NCBI GenBank assembly: GCA_035629075.1
Contig: DASPIK010000024.1
Span: 85,894 to 149,893, forward strand
Origin: JAEZPW01 sp035629075
GTDB taxonomy: Bacteria; Acidobacteriota; Terriglobia; Terriglobales; Acidobacteriaceae
Length of the DNA stretch: 64,000 nt
Direction: 5' to 3'
Shown here: one piece after another, positions 1-9,110 of the stretch
Layout of the letters: each line of letters starts with the position of its first letter
Numbering within the stretch: the first letter of the stretch is position 1
Made by a program: the position numbers and the translations under genes
Notes under the pieces: generated by a model
The model's database searches: none
What the model saw: only the letters and a program-made list of their open reading frames with translations
What the model was told of the DNA's origin: nothing

Positions 1-936
1 TTTCTCGATGACGACGGCATTACAGACAAGCCGGTGAAGGTCGCGGTGAAAGTTCGTGTCGGATCTTTGCCGTTAGCTGTTAGCCAGAAGCAACGAGCAA
101 GTGGCGAAAAGCGAAAGCGGGCGGCCAATACCCAAGACCCGACACCCAACACCATCGTGGTCGACTTCACCGGGAGCGATCCGCAGGTCGAAGGCAGCAT
201 CAACGCTGTCGAGGCGATCACGTACTCCGCTGTCTTCTACGTGTTTCGTTGTCTTGTCGCCGAAGAGGTCCCAGCTACGGCCGGGCTGATGCGGCCCATC
301 CGCGTCGTCGCTCCACCCGGGACGGTCGTCAATGCCATCCCTCCCGCAGCCGTAGCGGGAGGCAATGTCGAGATGTCGCAGCGTATCGTTGATGTGCTGC
401 TGAAAGCACTTTCACAGGCTCTTCCCGGCCGCATTCCAGCGGCAGCTAGTGGGACGATGAACAATCTCACCATCGGCGGAATCGATCCGCGCACCGGATC
501 ACCCTTTGCCTACTACGAGACGATCGCCGGTGGCATGGGTGCGCGCCCGACAAAGGACGGTGTGAGCGGCGTTCACACACACATGACCAACTCGCTCAAC
601 ACACCGGCCGAAGCGCTTGAGTACGCCTATCCGTTTCGTGTAACGCGCTACTCACTCCGGCGCGGCAGCGGGGGCGAGGGCGTTCACCATGGCGGCGATG
701 GCATCATCCGCGAAATCGAATTGCTGACGGACGCCGAAGTCACCATGCTCTCCGACCGTCGCAATAGCGGCCCCTACGGCCTGTGCGGTGGCAGTGACGG
801 CTCGCCGGGAAAAACCGAGATCATCCGCCTCGATGGTTCCGTTGAACCCATGCCCAGCAAAGGCAGTGCGCGTTTGAGGAAAGGCGAGCGCGTGCGGGTG
901 GAAACACCGGGAGGAGGGGGCTTCGGCAAAAGTTAA
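1..936 (+). CDS. Hydantoinase B/oxoprolinase-like subunit, C-terminal part (5' end outside window)
   Basis: The reading frame is open from base 1 and ends at a TAA, giving 311 residues of a protein whose N-terminus lies upstream of the window. The motif VDFTGSDPQVEGSIN followed by GNVEMSQRIVDVLLKAL and a glycine-rich end (RVETPGGGGFGKS) is typical of the HyuB/5-oxoprolinase B family, which hydrolyses ATP-dependently activated cyclic amides together with a HyuA subunit. The HyuA partner is not visible. Between the DDDGITDKPVKVAV block and VDFTGSDP there are about 28 extra residues rich in Lys, Arg, Ser and Thr. They are encoded by a heptad repeat array (see that feature), so activity of this copy is uncertain. 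Family assignment is from remembered motifs. Confidence 0.88.
   Translation, partial: FLDDDGITDKPVKVAVKVRVGSLPLAVSQKQRASGEKRKRAANTQDPTPNTIVVDFTGSDPQVEGSINAVEAITYSAVFYVFRCLVAEEVPATAGLMRPIRVVAPPGTVVNAIPPAAVAGGNVEMSQRIVDVLLKALSQALPGRIPAAASGTMNNLTIGGIDPRTGSPFAYYETIAGGMGARPTKDGVSGVHTHMTNSLNTPAEALEYAYPFRVTRYSLRRGSGGEGVHHGGDGIIREIELLTDAEVTMLSDRRNSGPYGLCGGSDGSPGKTEIIRLDGSVEPMPSKGSARLRKGERVRVETPGGGGFGKS
71..151. repeat. Heptad spacer-type repeat array lying in frame inside the hydantoinase B gene
   Basis: Read in sevens from base 71 the sequence gives units ending in AGC or GGC (CGTTAGC, TGTTAGC, CAGAAGC, AACGAGC, AAGTGGC, GAAAAGC), then units containing ACCC (AATACCC, AAGACCC, GACACCC). Similar drifting heptads occur in intergenic spacers in this window (29.2 and 63.8 kb). 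Here the array is translated and does not break the frame. Confidence 0.7.
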
Positions 937-1011
937 CCGCGATTTACGCGAACGAACGTGGATCAGAAATGGGATTGGCGCCTCTGAATCGGCGGTGTAC
1001 CATTCTCTCCC

Positions 1012-1593
1012 GTGAAAACGTCGCTCGTCGTCACGATTGCTTCGGTTATTCTCTTCGCAGTATGGGTAGCTCGGGGACAATCGCCGCCCCGCGATCCAGA
1101 ACGAATAGAACCGGAAGCGTACCGGGTCTATTCCGAAGTGTTGCGTTCAGAATCAGAGCGACTGGCATCGAACGAGGCCTTGGTAATAAAGGACATCACC
1201 TCGGATGGCCAACTCAAGTTGCCGAGCTTCGACCTCGGTAAGTGCTTCAACCCGGAGCAGGTTCCGACGGCTGTAGTAGAGAATTTCAAGATCGCAAACG
1301 CGCGGTCCTGGCAACTAGAAAATCGTCTCGAGCACGACACGTACAAGTTCGAACACGATGTGCCTCACAATTACCTGCAATTTTCGGCTGTTGGGTTCAA
1401 TCCTGACAAGACGCTCGCGGTCGTTGAACTGATCCGGAGCTCCGCACCCGAGGACAGTACGACCATCGAACAGACCTCAGATTTCGTGCTCCTGGGTAAA
1501 CAGCGCGGCAAATGGCAAGTACTCAAAACAGGCTGCCACACGTCGCGAGTGATTCTTTCGAACGTTCCTTCCGGTCTTCAGCAAACCCATTAG
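1012..1593 (+). CDS. Hypothetical secreted protein
   Basis: This 193-residue protein starts at a GTG. Residues 1-23 form a signal peptide (KTSLVVTIASVILFAVWVARG followed by Q). I do not recognise the mature part. It has a mixed charged composition, two cysteines (in LGKCFNP and KTGCHTS) that could form a disulfide in the periplasm, and a strand-rich C-terminal half ending in a pattern like LLGKQRGKWQVLKTGC, similar in style to small periplasmic NTF2-like or lipocalin-like folds, though this is a guess. It is followed after 80 bases by the DinB-like gene on the same strand. No operon partner explains its role. Confidence 0.6.
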   Translation: MKTSLVVTIASVILFAVWVARGQSPPRDPERIEPEAYRVYSEVLRSESERLASNEALVIKDITSDGQLKLPSFDLGKCFNPEQVPTAVVENFKIANARSWQLENRLEHDTYKFEHDVPHNYLQFSAVGFNPDKTLAVVELIRSSAPEDSTTIEQTSDFVLLGKQRGKWQVLKTGCHTSRVILSNVPSGLQQTH

Positions 1594-1673
1594 TACACAT
1601 CCGAAGAAGAACACCCGCTGAATCTGTGCGTCCCGCTGACCTTGCGGGTCGTCCAAAGCAGCGGAGACAAGAC

Positions 1674-2231
1674 ATGGCTGAAGACACTCTCAACAGCAGT
1701 TTCGGCTCTCACTACCTCGACGAGGCTCGCCGCCAGTTTCGTGGACACAAGAAGCTGGCCGAAGGAGCGCTGGCGCAGTTAAGTGACGAAGAGCTGTTCC
1801 GCGCCCCGGACGCCGAGTCAAACAGCATTGCCATAATGATGCGCCACATCAGCGGCAATCAACGCTCGCGCTTCACCGACTTCCTGACGACCGACGGCGA
1901 GAAACCAGACCGCAATCGTGACCAGGAATTTGAGAACCCGGCGCAGAGCCGCGAAGCGTTGGTCAAGGTGTGGGAGAAGTCTTGGGCAGTGGTCTTCGAC
2001 TCTTTGGCTTCACTGACGCCTGAAGACCTGCTAAAGACGGTCACCGTGCGTGGAGAGCCCTTGACTGTGCTTCAGGCCATCAACCGACAAGTGGCGCACT
2101 ACGCTTATCACGTTGGCCAGATCGTGTTCCTGGCCAAGCATTGGAAGGGATCGGAATGGAAGTCGTTGAGCATCCCTAAAGGCAAGTCGAACGCCCCGGA
2201 GGCGCTCGCCGCCGAAAAGAACCGGCCCTGA
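1674..2231 (+). CDS. DinB-superfamily protein (DUF1572-like)
   Basis: This 185-residue protein is placed at the ATG giving MAEDTLNSSFGSHYLDEARRQF, because upstream in-frame residues look non-coding. The arrangement of an N-terminal helix, an IAIMMRHISGNQRSRFTDFL segment with a His, and a late HYAYHVGQIVFLAKH segment with two more histidines is the three-His metal site of the DinB/YfiT four-helix bundle. Members act as metal-dependent thiol transferases (for example bacillithiol S-transferases) or have unknown roles. The substrate cannot be read from sequence. Its stop lies two bases from the stop of the convergent DUF2071 gene. Confidence 0.85.
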   Translation: MAEDTLNSSFGSHYLDEARRQFRGHKKLAEGALAQLSDEELFRAPDAESNSIAIMMRHISGNQRSRFTDFLTTDGEKPDRNRDQEFENPAQSREALVKVWEKSWAVVFDSLASLTPEDLLKTVTVRGEPLTVLQAINRQVAHYAYHVGQIVFLAKHWKGSEWKSLSIPKGKSNAPEALAAEKNRP

Positions 2232-2233
2232 GA

Positions 2234-3046
2234 TCATGCTGCTGTTTGCACCCGCTCGGGCCACCACACGAGCACAGTCAAGTTCCGGGCGAAGTGCAAA
2301 AGCGGCTTCCGTTCGGGAAGCTCGATAGAGTCGGCTCGAGCCATAGTGTTTGTATCGATGATCGCGTCAGCCCTTTGCAACGGCCACGGCAGGTGATGAA
2401 TGTCAGCTCGGTACACGCGCCCGCGCACCACGGAATACAAGCAGTAGCGCTCGGTCAGGAAATACTCCAGCGTTCCGGGCAGGCTGCGGGACGGTTGCGA
2501 CGTCGGCCAGTACCGCGCCCTGAAAACTCCCTCCTCGCGAATCATATCGGCATCCGGCGACGCGTTTCCGTGAAACTCCGGACGCGCGCTGTCCACGTCG
2601 GTTCGATGGCAGTAATAGTTGACCTCGTAGCCGACCCTGTCTGCCATCATGCGCGCGTAGAAATACGGCAATCCGTACGCGGCGCGTGCTCCCATCACCG
2701 CCGGAATGTTCGCCGCGTCCAGACTGAAGAAGAACACGCCGGGCTTGCCGTTCATCGTCACGTAAGTACGAACGTTCAGTTCGGGAAAGCGCGACATGCC
2801 TGCAAGAGGCGGGATAAAACGTGGGTGAACATCGGTCATTACAAGCGGCGTTACCGCCACCCAGCAACGCCCATCGTACGTGTCTAACGTCAACTGTTCC
2901 GGCACGAGTCGGCGCAGGTAATCGGGATCAACATCCCAGTGTGCAAATAGCACGTCGCGCCACGTCTGCACCATGATCCACGGGCGCCGTGGTGGCGGGA
3001 AAGGGCGATGAGACGTCTGGGACAGGATCTCGCTATAGTTCTCCAT
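2234..3046 (-). CDS. DUF2071 / YqjF-like protein
   Basis: The protein is 270 residues from the internal ATG (MENYSEILSQT), with a further ATG four codons upstream. The order WIMVQTWRDVLFAHW, then VDPDYLRRLVPEQLTLDTYDG, then WVAVTPLVM and FPELNVRTYVTMNGKPGVFF is characteristic of the DUF2071 family (Bacillus YqjF), which has an acetoacetate-decarboxylase-like beta fold. No enzyme activity is established for most members. The catalytic lysine of true acetoacetate decarboxylases is not evident to me. The gene stands alone, convergent with the DinB-like gene. Confidence 0.85.
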   Translation of the reverse strand: MENYSEILSQTSHRPFPPPRRPWIMVQTWRDVLFAHWDVDPDYLRRLVPEQLTLDTYDGRCWVAVTPLVMTDVHPRFIPPLAGMSRFPELNVRTYVTMNGKPGVFFFSLDAANIPAVMGARAAYGLPYFYARMMADRVGYEVNYYCHRTDVDSARPEFHGNASPDADMIREEGVFRARYWPTSQPSRSLPGTLEYFLTERYCLYSVVRGRVYRADIHHLPWPLQRADAIIDTNTMARADSIELPERKPLLHFARNLTVLVWWPERVQTAA

Positions 3047-3177
3047 CACAGTGCACATCCGCTAACGACCCGATGCTCGTCACGTCTGACAGACGGGTTC
3101 CAGCACACATACGATGATGAAAATGCGACTTCGAAGAGCTCTCCTCCTCAAGCTGCTGTACAGATTCTAGCGGAGTT

Positions 3178-3243
3178 TAGTAGCTAGCTTAGTCGACAGG
3201 AGCAGCCGAGTGAGTAGCCAGCTAGTCGACGGGAGCAACCGAG
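3178..3243. repeat. Imperfect 33-base tandem duplication spanning the stop codon of the next gene
   Basis: On the plus strand the segments 3178-3210 and 3211-3243 align with about five differences and one single-base indel. Both contain the core TAGTCGAC followed by GGAGCA and CCGAG. On the minus strand the first copy encodes the final residues of the gene ending at 3222, and the second copy repeats the tail and stop codon downstream. Confidence 0.8.
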
Positions 3244-4106
3244 ACTGGAGTTGTACCGCCACTCGCTTGAGTTGCAGGAGTAGGAGAGGAGTTCTGCGCC
3301 ATCTGGGCTGCTACAGCCTTGTAACCGCGGTGGAAGACGTCGACTATCGTGCGCCCGATGATGCGGACTTTCGCGATAGAGCGCAGGTGTGTCGGAAGAG
3401 TGAACCCATCCACGTCGGCGTAGTCCTGTACGAACTCCACCTTCTTGATGAATATCGAAGGCGACTTCACCATCTGCCCTTCAGCGCGGACAAGCGTTCC
3501 CTTGTAGGGGTCAATGAAGATGCGTCCCTTGAAAAGCCCAACCCGCTTCTTTTTGGGCTTGACCTGGTAAACGTACACCATCCGGTCGTTGATGCTTTCC
3601 ACCGACTTGTGACTGAACTTGTAATTCGTCTCGGTGATCGCCGTTTCTGGACCCTGCTGCTTTACCACATGGTCCACTTCAGACTGCAATAGGCGCACCA
3701 GGACGTTGTTTTTGACGAAGCCGTCGCCGCTGAAGCGCACAGGCGTGAACTGCAGCGTGTTGGGAGCAGAGTATTGGCGCTTGAGTTCGTACTCGCCCTG
3801 CTGTTTGTAGTCGGGCAGACTTGCCCGCATGACCGTCTCGTCGGAATAGCCCAGCAAGGTCGAATTCTGCTGCTGCGAGCGCTGCATGTACGTGTCGAGC
3901 GCGAGCTCAGGAGACATTCTGGGAAGGACTACGGGGGTCACCAAGTGGGGCAGCGACACGGGGGTGGTTGTCGCGCGGTTGCTGCTGTCAGTTGCCAGCG
4001 CGGGCCAGGCGGAGCCGTTTACCTGTAATTGTGCCAATGCGGAGGGAACTAGCAACACTATGCACATCGCGGCTGTTCCCAGCCACCCAAGGGTTCTCTT
4101 CATCAC
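3222..4106 (-). CDS. Secreted protein with an outer-membrane-lipoprotein-sorting-like fold
   Basis: This 294-residue protein begins with a clear signal peptide (KRTLGWLGTAAMCIVLLVPSALAQ). The mature part has alternating strands such as NVLVRLLQSEVDHVV, YVYQVKPKKKRVGLFKGRIFIDPYKGTLVRAEGQMV and KKVEFVQDYADVDGFTLPTHLRSIAKVRIIG. The run of short strands with a K(G)xIFIDpxxgtLVRaEG pattern resembles LolA/LolB/MucB-type sheets that bind lipid or lipoprotein. I infer a periplasmic role and do not assign a gene name. The last codons are duplicated just downstream (see the 3178-3243 repeat). It is transcribed alone, with a 160-base gap from the PASTA gene upstream. Confidence 0.65.
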   Translation of the reverse strand: MMKRTLGWLGTAAMCIVLLVPSALAQLQVNGSAWPALATDSSNRATTTPVSLPHLVTPVVLPRMSPELALDTYMQRSQQQNSTLLGYSDETVMRASLPDYKQQGEYELKRQYSAPNTLQFTPVRFSGDGFVKNNVLVRLLQSEVDHVVKQQGPETAITETNYKFSHKSVESINDRMVYVYQVKPKKKRVGLFKGRIFIDPYKGTLVRAEGQMVKSPSIFIKKVEFVQDYADVDGFTLPTHLRSIAKVRIIGRTIVDVFHRGYKAVAAQMAQNSSPTPATQASGGTTPVSVAPVD

Positions 4107-4269
4107 GCGCGTATCTCGGACCTGTTCCGGGGAACTTATTCATTAAATGCGCCTCTGTCCGATTGGTTACAAAAATAACACGAGCAGGCAGCATTTTTGT
4201 TTGCAAAGTAGCCTAGCAAATTTTGCAGGTTAGATACGTACTAACCGGAACATCGTGGCGGGTGGACCT

Positions 4270-5037
4270 TTACCGCACAACTTCGAAACTGATCATGGAA
4301 CCGGCTGGAACTTTGTCGCCCGCGGGCGGGTTTTGCTTCACGATCAAAGGCGACTTGCCAGGTGACGCGGTTTTAGCCATCTGTGGCGAAGTGGGCGCGT
4401 GCGCTCCCATCCTCCCACCGTTCTTCACCGTCGTGACCTTGCCGAAGCGCATGGGTGACTCGGCAATCGCGCGCGAGGCCTCATCGAGCGTGTGGCCAAC
4501 GAAATCAGGCGTGATGTACAACTCAGCATTGGGATCAGGCGCGGAGACCAGCAGGTTGACTTTGGGTGACGCGATTCCTTCCGCACTGGCAGGCGGCGAC
4601 TGCGCCAGCACCTGCTCCGCCGGATAGCCCGGCAGGGTAGCTACGGCAACCGTGCCGAGTTCCAAGCCGCGACGCGCTATGTTCAGTTCCGCAGCACGCT
4701 GGCTCTGGCCCACAACGTTGGGGATCAGCATTTTCTGCGCCCCGAGGCTCAGCGCCACTCGCACCCGTGTGCCCCGCCTGACTTTTTCTCCGGCCGGGGG
4801 CAGTTGGGAAATGACGCGTCCTTCCGGGACCGTGCTGCTGAAAAACCGGTTCTCGACCTCGATGAGCAGTCCGTTGTTGTTCGTGGTGCGTTCCGCCTGG
4901 CCGGTACTCATGCCATCGAGCTTCGGCACAGCCACCTCGCGTCCGTGAATGGCAAAACGCATTGCCGTCAGCGTGGACGCAAGGAACACAGCCGTGAGAA
5001 TGAGGACCCGCAGGGCGATTCGGAAGAAATGGCGCAT
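4270..5037 (-). CDS. Membrane-anchored protein with three PASTA domains
   Basis: The protein is 255 residues from the ATG giving MRHFFRIALRVLILTAVFLAS. An ATG four codons upstream is possible. One N-terminal transmembrane segment (about residues 7-28) is followed by three PASTA repeats recognisable by VPKLDGMSTGQAE, IPNVVGQSQRAAELNIARRGLELG and TPDFVGHTLDEASRAIAESPMRFG, each ending with a QLPPAGEKVRRGTRVRV-like strand. PASTA domains bind muropeptides and are usually on penicillin-binding proteins or Ser/Thr kinases. Here neither is attached, so this is a stand-alone PASTA protein, probably envelope-facing. The divergent aminotransferase gene starts 140 bases away. Confidence 0.88.
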   Translation of the reverse strand: MRHFFRIALRVLILTAVFLASTLTAMRFAIHGREVAVPKLDGMSTGQAERTTNNNGLLIEVENRFFSSTVPEGRVISQLPPAGEKVRRGTRVRVALSLGAQKMLIPNVVGQSQRAAELNIARRGLELGTVAVATLPGYPAEQVLAQSPPASAEGIASPKVNLLVSAPDPNAELYITPDFVGHTLDEASRAIAESPMRFGKVTTVKNGGRMGAHAPTSPQMAKTASPGKSPLIVKQNPPAGDKVPAGSMISFEVVR

Positions 5038-5176
5038 GGGTACTCCCACGATTGTAAACCGGGATCAGCGGATCACGGCAGGGGGAAGGCGAAGCTCAAA
5101 ACGGGTCCCGCTCAGTTGTTTTATGATGATGCGTTTGCCGGACAGGCGCCATACCGGAGTTCCGGCGGGAGGTTTT

Positions 5177-6514
<1,338 letters not shown>

Positions 6515-6541
6515 TAGGGTTTCGGAGGTGTGTCGGACGTG

Positions 6542-6579
6542 TCGGAAGTTTCGTTCGCCTGAATCTCCGAAACTTCCGA
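6542..6579. repeat. Inverted repeat within octad-type spacer sequence
   Basis: TCGGAAGTTTCG at 6542-6553 is perfectly complementary to CGAAACTTCCGA at 6568-6579 with a 14-base loop. The flanks continue the octad pattern (TGTCGGA, CATTCCGA). It lies between two convergent genes and could fold in both transcripts. No T-tract follows, so I call it a repeat rather than a terminator. Confidence 0.75.
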
Positions 6580-6605
6580 ACATTCCGATATGGGAAACCT
6601 TCAAC

Positions 6606-7310
6606 TCACCGCTGAGGCGGTGGTGGTGCATCGTTCGGCTTATCCGTTGCGTCTTCGGCTTTGCGTTCCGTTGCTTCGCCAGCTTTCTTCGTCTCTTCGC
6701 CGGCGCCGCTGATCTTCTCGCCGATGGACGACAGAGTAGACCCAGTCTTGTTCTTCACCTTCACTGCCGTTGACTCGGCACCCTGGCCGACTTTCTTGCC
6801 GAAGTTCTTGCCACCCGTTACGGCAGCTTTTCCAGCTTCCACGGGGTGTCCGCCGACAACGTTGTGACCTATAGCTTTTCCGCCGCGGCCGAGGTCAGCG
6901 GGCGCGGCCTTAATCGCCTGCACTCCACCGACGTTGAGCGCGGCCAAAGTCTTCTGGTCAAGACGGCCAGTCTGATCCAAGTTTTGATCGGCCTGGAACT
7001 TCTGAATGGCAGCACGTGTCAGTGGGCCCATCTTCCCGTCAACTGGTCCGGCGTCGTAGCCCTTAGTGGTGAGGGCGCGCTGCGCGTCTGAGATGACAGT
7101 GCTGTTCACCTCAATCGGCGCGTTCTTTGGCTGAACGATCGTGTCTACTTCCTTGTCCTTGACGACTGTTCCCTCAGGTCTATCCGCAGCCGGGCTCGAG
7201 GTCGTGCTCTGCTGCTGAGAGTTCGCGGTTGCGGATGACTGCTGGTCTTGCGCGTACAGAACGCCAGTGATGGAAAGCAGAAGTCCGGCGGTTAACAGTA
7301 ACCGGTTCAT
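6606..7310 (-). CDS. Secreted protein with a peptidoglycan-binding domain
   Basis: This 234-residue protein has an N-terminal signal peptide (NRLLLTAGLLLSITGVLYAQ), then a Gln/Ser/Thr-rich linker. One PG_binding_1 domain follows at about residues 72-120 (ISDAQRALTTKGYDAGPVDGKMGP, LTRAAIQKFQADQNLDQTGRLD, KTLAALNVG). The C-terminal half is rich in Gly, Lys, Glu and Ala with no recognised fold. Such proteins usually sit on the cell wall. No hydrolase domain is attached. It is convergent with the aminotransferase gene. Confidence 0.85.
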   Translation of the reverse strand: MNRLLLTAGLLLSITGVLYAQDQQSSATANSQQQSTTSSPAADRPEGTVVKDKEVDTIVQPKNAPIEVNSTVISDAQRALTTKGYDAGPVDGKMGPLTRAAIQKFQADQNLDQTGRLDQKTLAALNVGGVQAIKAAPADLGRGGKAIGHNVVGGHPVEAGKAAVTGGKNFGKKVGQGAESTAVKVKNKTGSTLSSIGEKISGAGEETKKAGEATERKAEDATDKPNDAPPPPQR

Positions 7311-7447
7311 GGAAATTTCTCCTGATTTGGCTCTTTATTGGATGCCATTTCCGCCGTGATTTTTGCCCGAGCTATCGAGTTGACATGCGGAGAGACACTC
7401 CGTCCGTGGCTTCCGCGTGCTTGAAGCCGCGGCCGCTCTGAAGCTGC

Positions 7448-7921
7448 TCAGAAGGCGTGGTGGGGATGAACTCCGGGCAGAACCATGAAAGTCGCCCAGG
7501 CGTGAGCGCGCTCGGTGCCGTCACGGTCGCTCAGACTGGCTTCGGCCCTGACGAGCCGCCGCTGGCGCTGCACGATCCAGCCGCGCACGTTCAGGTTCTC
7601 TCCCGGATGCACCGAATGGCGAAAGCGGACCTTCATCTCGACCGTGAGTCCCTGGTCGTTGGTGGCGACAATTGCTTTGGCCATGGATTCGTCGAGAACA
7701 GTCGTGACCACGCCGCCATGAATCACGTTCTCGAATCCTTCCCATCCCTTGCGCGGCACCCAGGGCGCCACGGCGACGCCGTCATCGGTGATTGAGAAGC
7801 GAAGTTGCAGCCCATTGGGATTGTCGCGACCGCAAGCTATGCAGGTCGTTTCGAGTTTAGGAGTTTCAGGGGAAAGCTGTTGCGGGTTTCTACAGTCTTC
7901 TTCGACCGTGCGTGAAGCCAT
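7448..7921 (-). CDS. Hotdog-fold thioesterase, PaaI-like
   Basis: The start chosen (MASRTVEED) gives 157 residues. A longer start nine codons upstream is possible. The hotdog signature is present: WEGFENVIHGGVVTTVLDESMAKAI, with the conserved HGG and the downstream Asp/Glu (DE) typical of PaaI/ACOT13-like acyl-CoA thioesterases, followed by strands VEMKVRFRHSVHPGENLNVRGWI. An N-terminal CIACGRDNPNGLQLRF motif with CxxC is common in the YiiD/DUF4442-like branch of this fold. The acyl-CoA substrate is unknown. It is transcribed alone. Confidence 0.85.
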   Translation of the reverse strand: MASRTVEEDCRNPQQLSPETPKLETTCIACGRDNPNGLQLRFSITDDGVAVAPWVPRKGWEGFENVIHGGVVTTVLDESMAKAIVATNDQGLTVEMKVRFRHSVHPGENLNVRGWIVQRQRRLVRAEASLSDRDGTERAHAWATFMVLPGVHPHHAF

Positions 7922-8117
7922 CGTTGAACGAAGGATCTCCTCGTGCAAAGTACAGCCCGGACTATGTTCGGGAACGTAAAATCCTACGCCTCACGAAGGG
8001 AGAATTCCACACCTGTAAAACGATACTTCGAAAGGCAACACGGATGAACACAGGTTGTACTGATAACCAAAAGAGAATGGACCCGTTGGTGTTGCGTCTT
8101 TCCGCATCGAACCAGAC

Positions 8118-8897
8118 ATGCACTCCACGCTCTCGCGCCGGCTTCTTGCACTTGCCTTATCGTTCTCGTTGCTACTGATAAGTTGCGGCGGAATCAGCGG
8201 CTCGATCAATGCCGACCGCTGGCACTACACGGCGCTGGGAGATTCGCTCGCCGTGGGCGTGCTCGACACCCAGGGCGGTTACGTCGCCCGCTACCACTCC
8301 TACCTGCGAACCGACGCTAATCCTGACGTCGTGCTGACGAACCTGGGCCGGAATGGCTGGCACAGCGGCGATCTGCTCAACGCTCTGAGCACTGACGCGA
8401 CTTTCCGCAACTCCATTGCTTCCGCTGACGTGATCACCTTCGACATTGGCGGCAACGATCTGCTCCATGCGCTCAATCTGTTCCGCAACGGGAGATGCGG
8501 CGGCGCTGACAACCAGGATTGCATGCGGTCTGCGGTCGCAAACTTCGTACCGAACTGGGACGCAATCGTCCGTGAAATTCTCGCCTTGCGCGAAGGAAGG
8601 CGCACCGTCATCCGAACCATGGATATCTACAACCCGTTCGTGGCGCAGTTGATGGTGAACGGCACGTTCCTGACGGTGAAAACCTACCTCGACCAGGTGA
8701 ACGCGCACATCGCGTCGTCGACAGCAGCCAACGGCATTCCAATGGCACGCGTCTACGAAGCCTTCAATGGGCCGAATGGCGATCAGGATCCTGTCACGAA
8801 GGGCTACATCTCGTTCGACGGATTCCACGCCAGCGACGCCGGCCACAGGGTAATGGCAGACCTGCTGCGCAACTTGGGATATGCGCCTCTGAGGTAA
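8118..8897 (+). CDS. SGNH/GDSL-family lipase or esterase, probable lipoprotein
   Basis: This 259-residue protein has a lipobox-like N-terminus (LALSFSLLLISCGG, Cys near residue 23). Block I is ALGDSLAVG with the nucleophile Ser, block II lies in NLGRNGWHSG, block III is FDIGGNDLLHA with the oxyanion Asn, and block V is DGFHASDAGH supplying the Asp and His. These are the four conserved blocks of SGNH hydrolases (family of TesA and acetylxylan esterases). The substrate cannot be predicted. It would act at the membrane surface in the periplasm. No partner gene is evident. Confidence 0.88.
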   Translation: MHSTLSRRLLALALSFSLLLISCGGISGSINADRWHYTALGDSLAVGVLDTQGGYVARYHSYLRTDANPDVVLTNLGRNGWHSGDLLNALSTDATFRNSIASADVITFDIGGNDLLHALNLFRNGRCGGADNQDCMRSAVANFVPNWDAIVREILALREGRRTVIRTMDIYNPFVAQLMVNGTFLTVKTYLDQVNAHIASSTAANGIPMARVYEAFNGPNGDQDPVTKGYISFDGFHASDAGHRVMADLLRNLGYAPLR

Positions 8898-8909
8898 ACC
8901 ACAGTCCGG

Positions 8910-8984
8910 TCATTCGTGCCGGAGTGCCTCGATTGGGTTCAGTCTTGATGCGCGGATCGCAGGCACCATGCCGCTCACGGTTCC
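8910..8984 (-). pseudogene. Relic of an ADOP/MacB-type ABC transporter permease C-terminus
   Basis: On the minus strand a short open frame ends with the residues PAIRASRLNPIEALRHE and a TGA. This is the usual extreme C-terminus of the large MacB/FtsX-like permeases that are abundant in Acidobacteriota (PARRAxRxxPxxALRxE). Nothing upstream of about residue 22 continues the family, so only a 3' stump remains, between the lipase and the amidohydrolase genes. Confidence 0.7.
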
Positions 8985-9110
8985 CCGGTTACGAGGACCG
9001 AGGGTTCGCACCACCGCCTACAACTGATTATCGCAGTCAGGACCAGCATGTATGCAGAGCGGTGCAAGCGTCATGTATCGGGCCGCATTGAAGGTTGGGA
9101 CGAGACCGGT

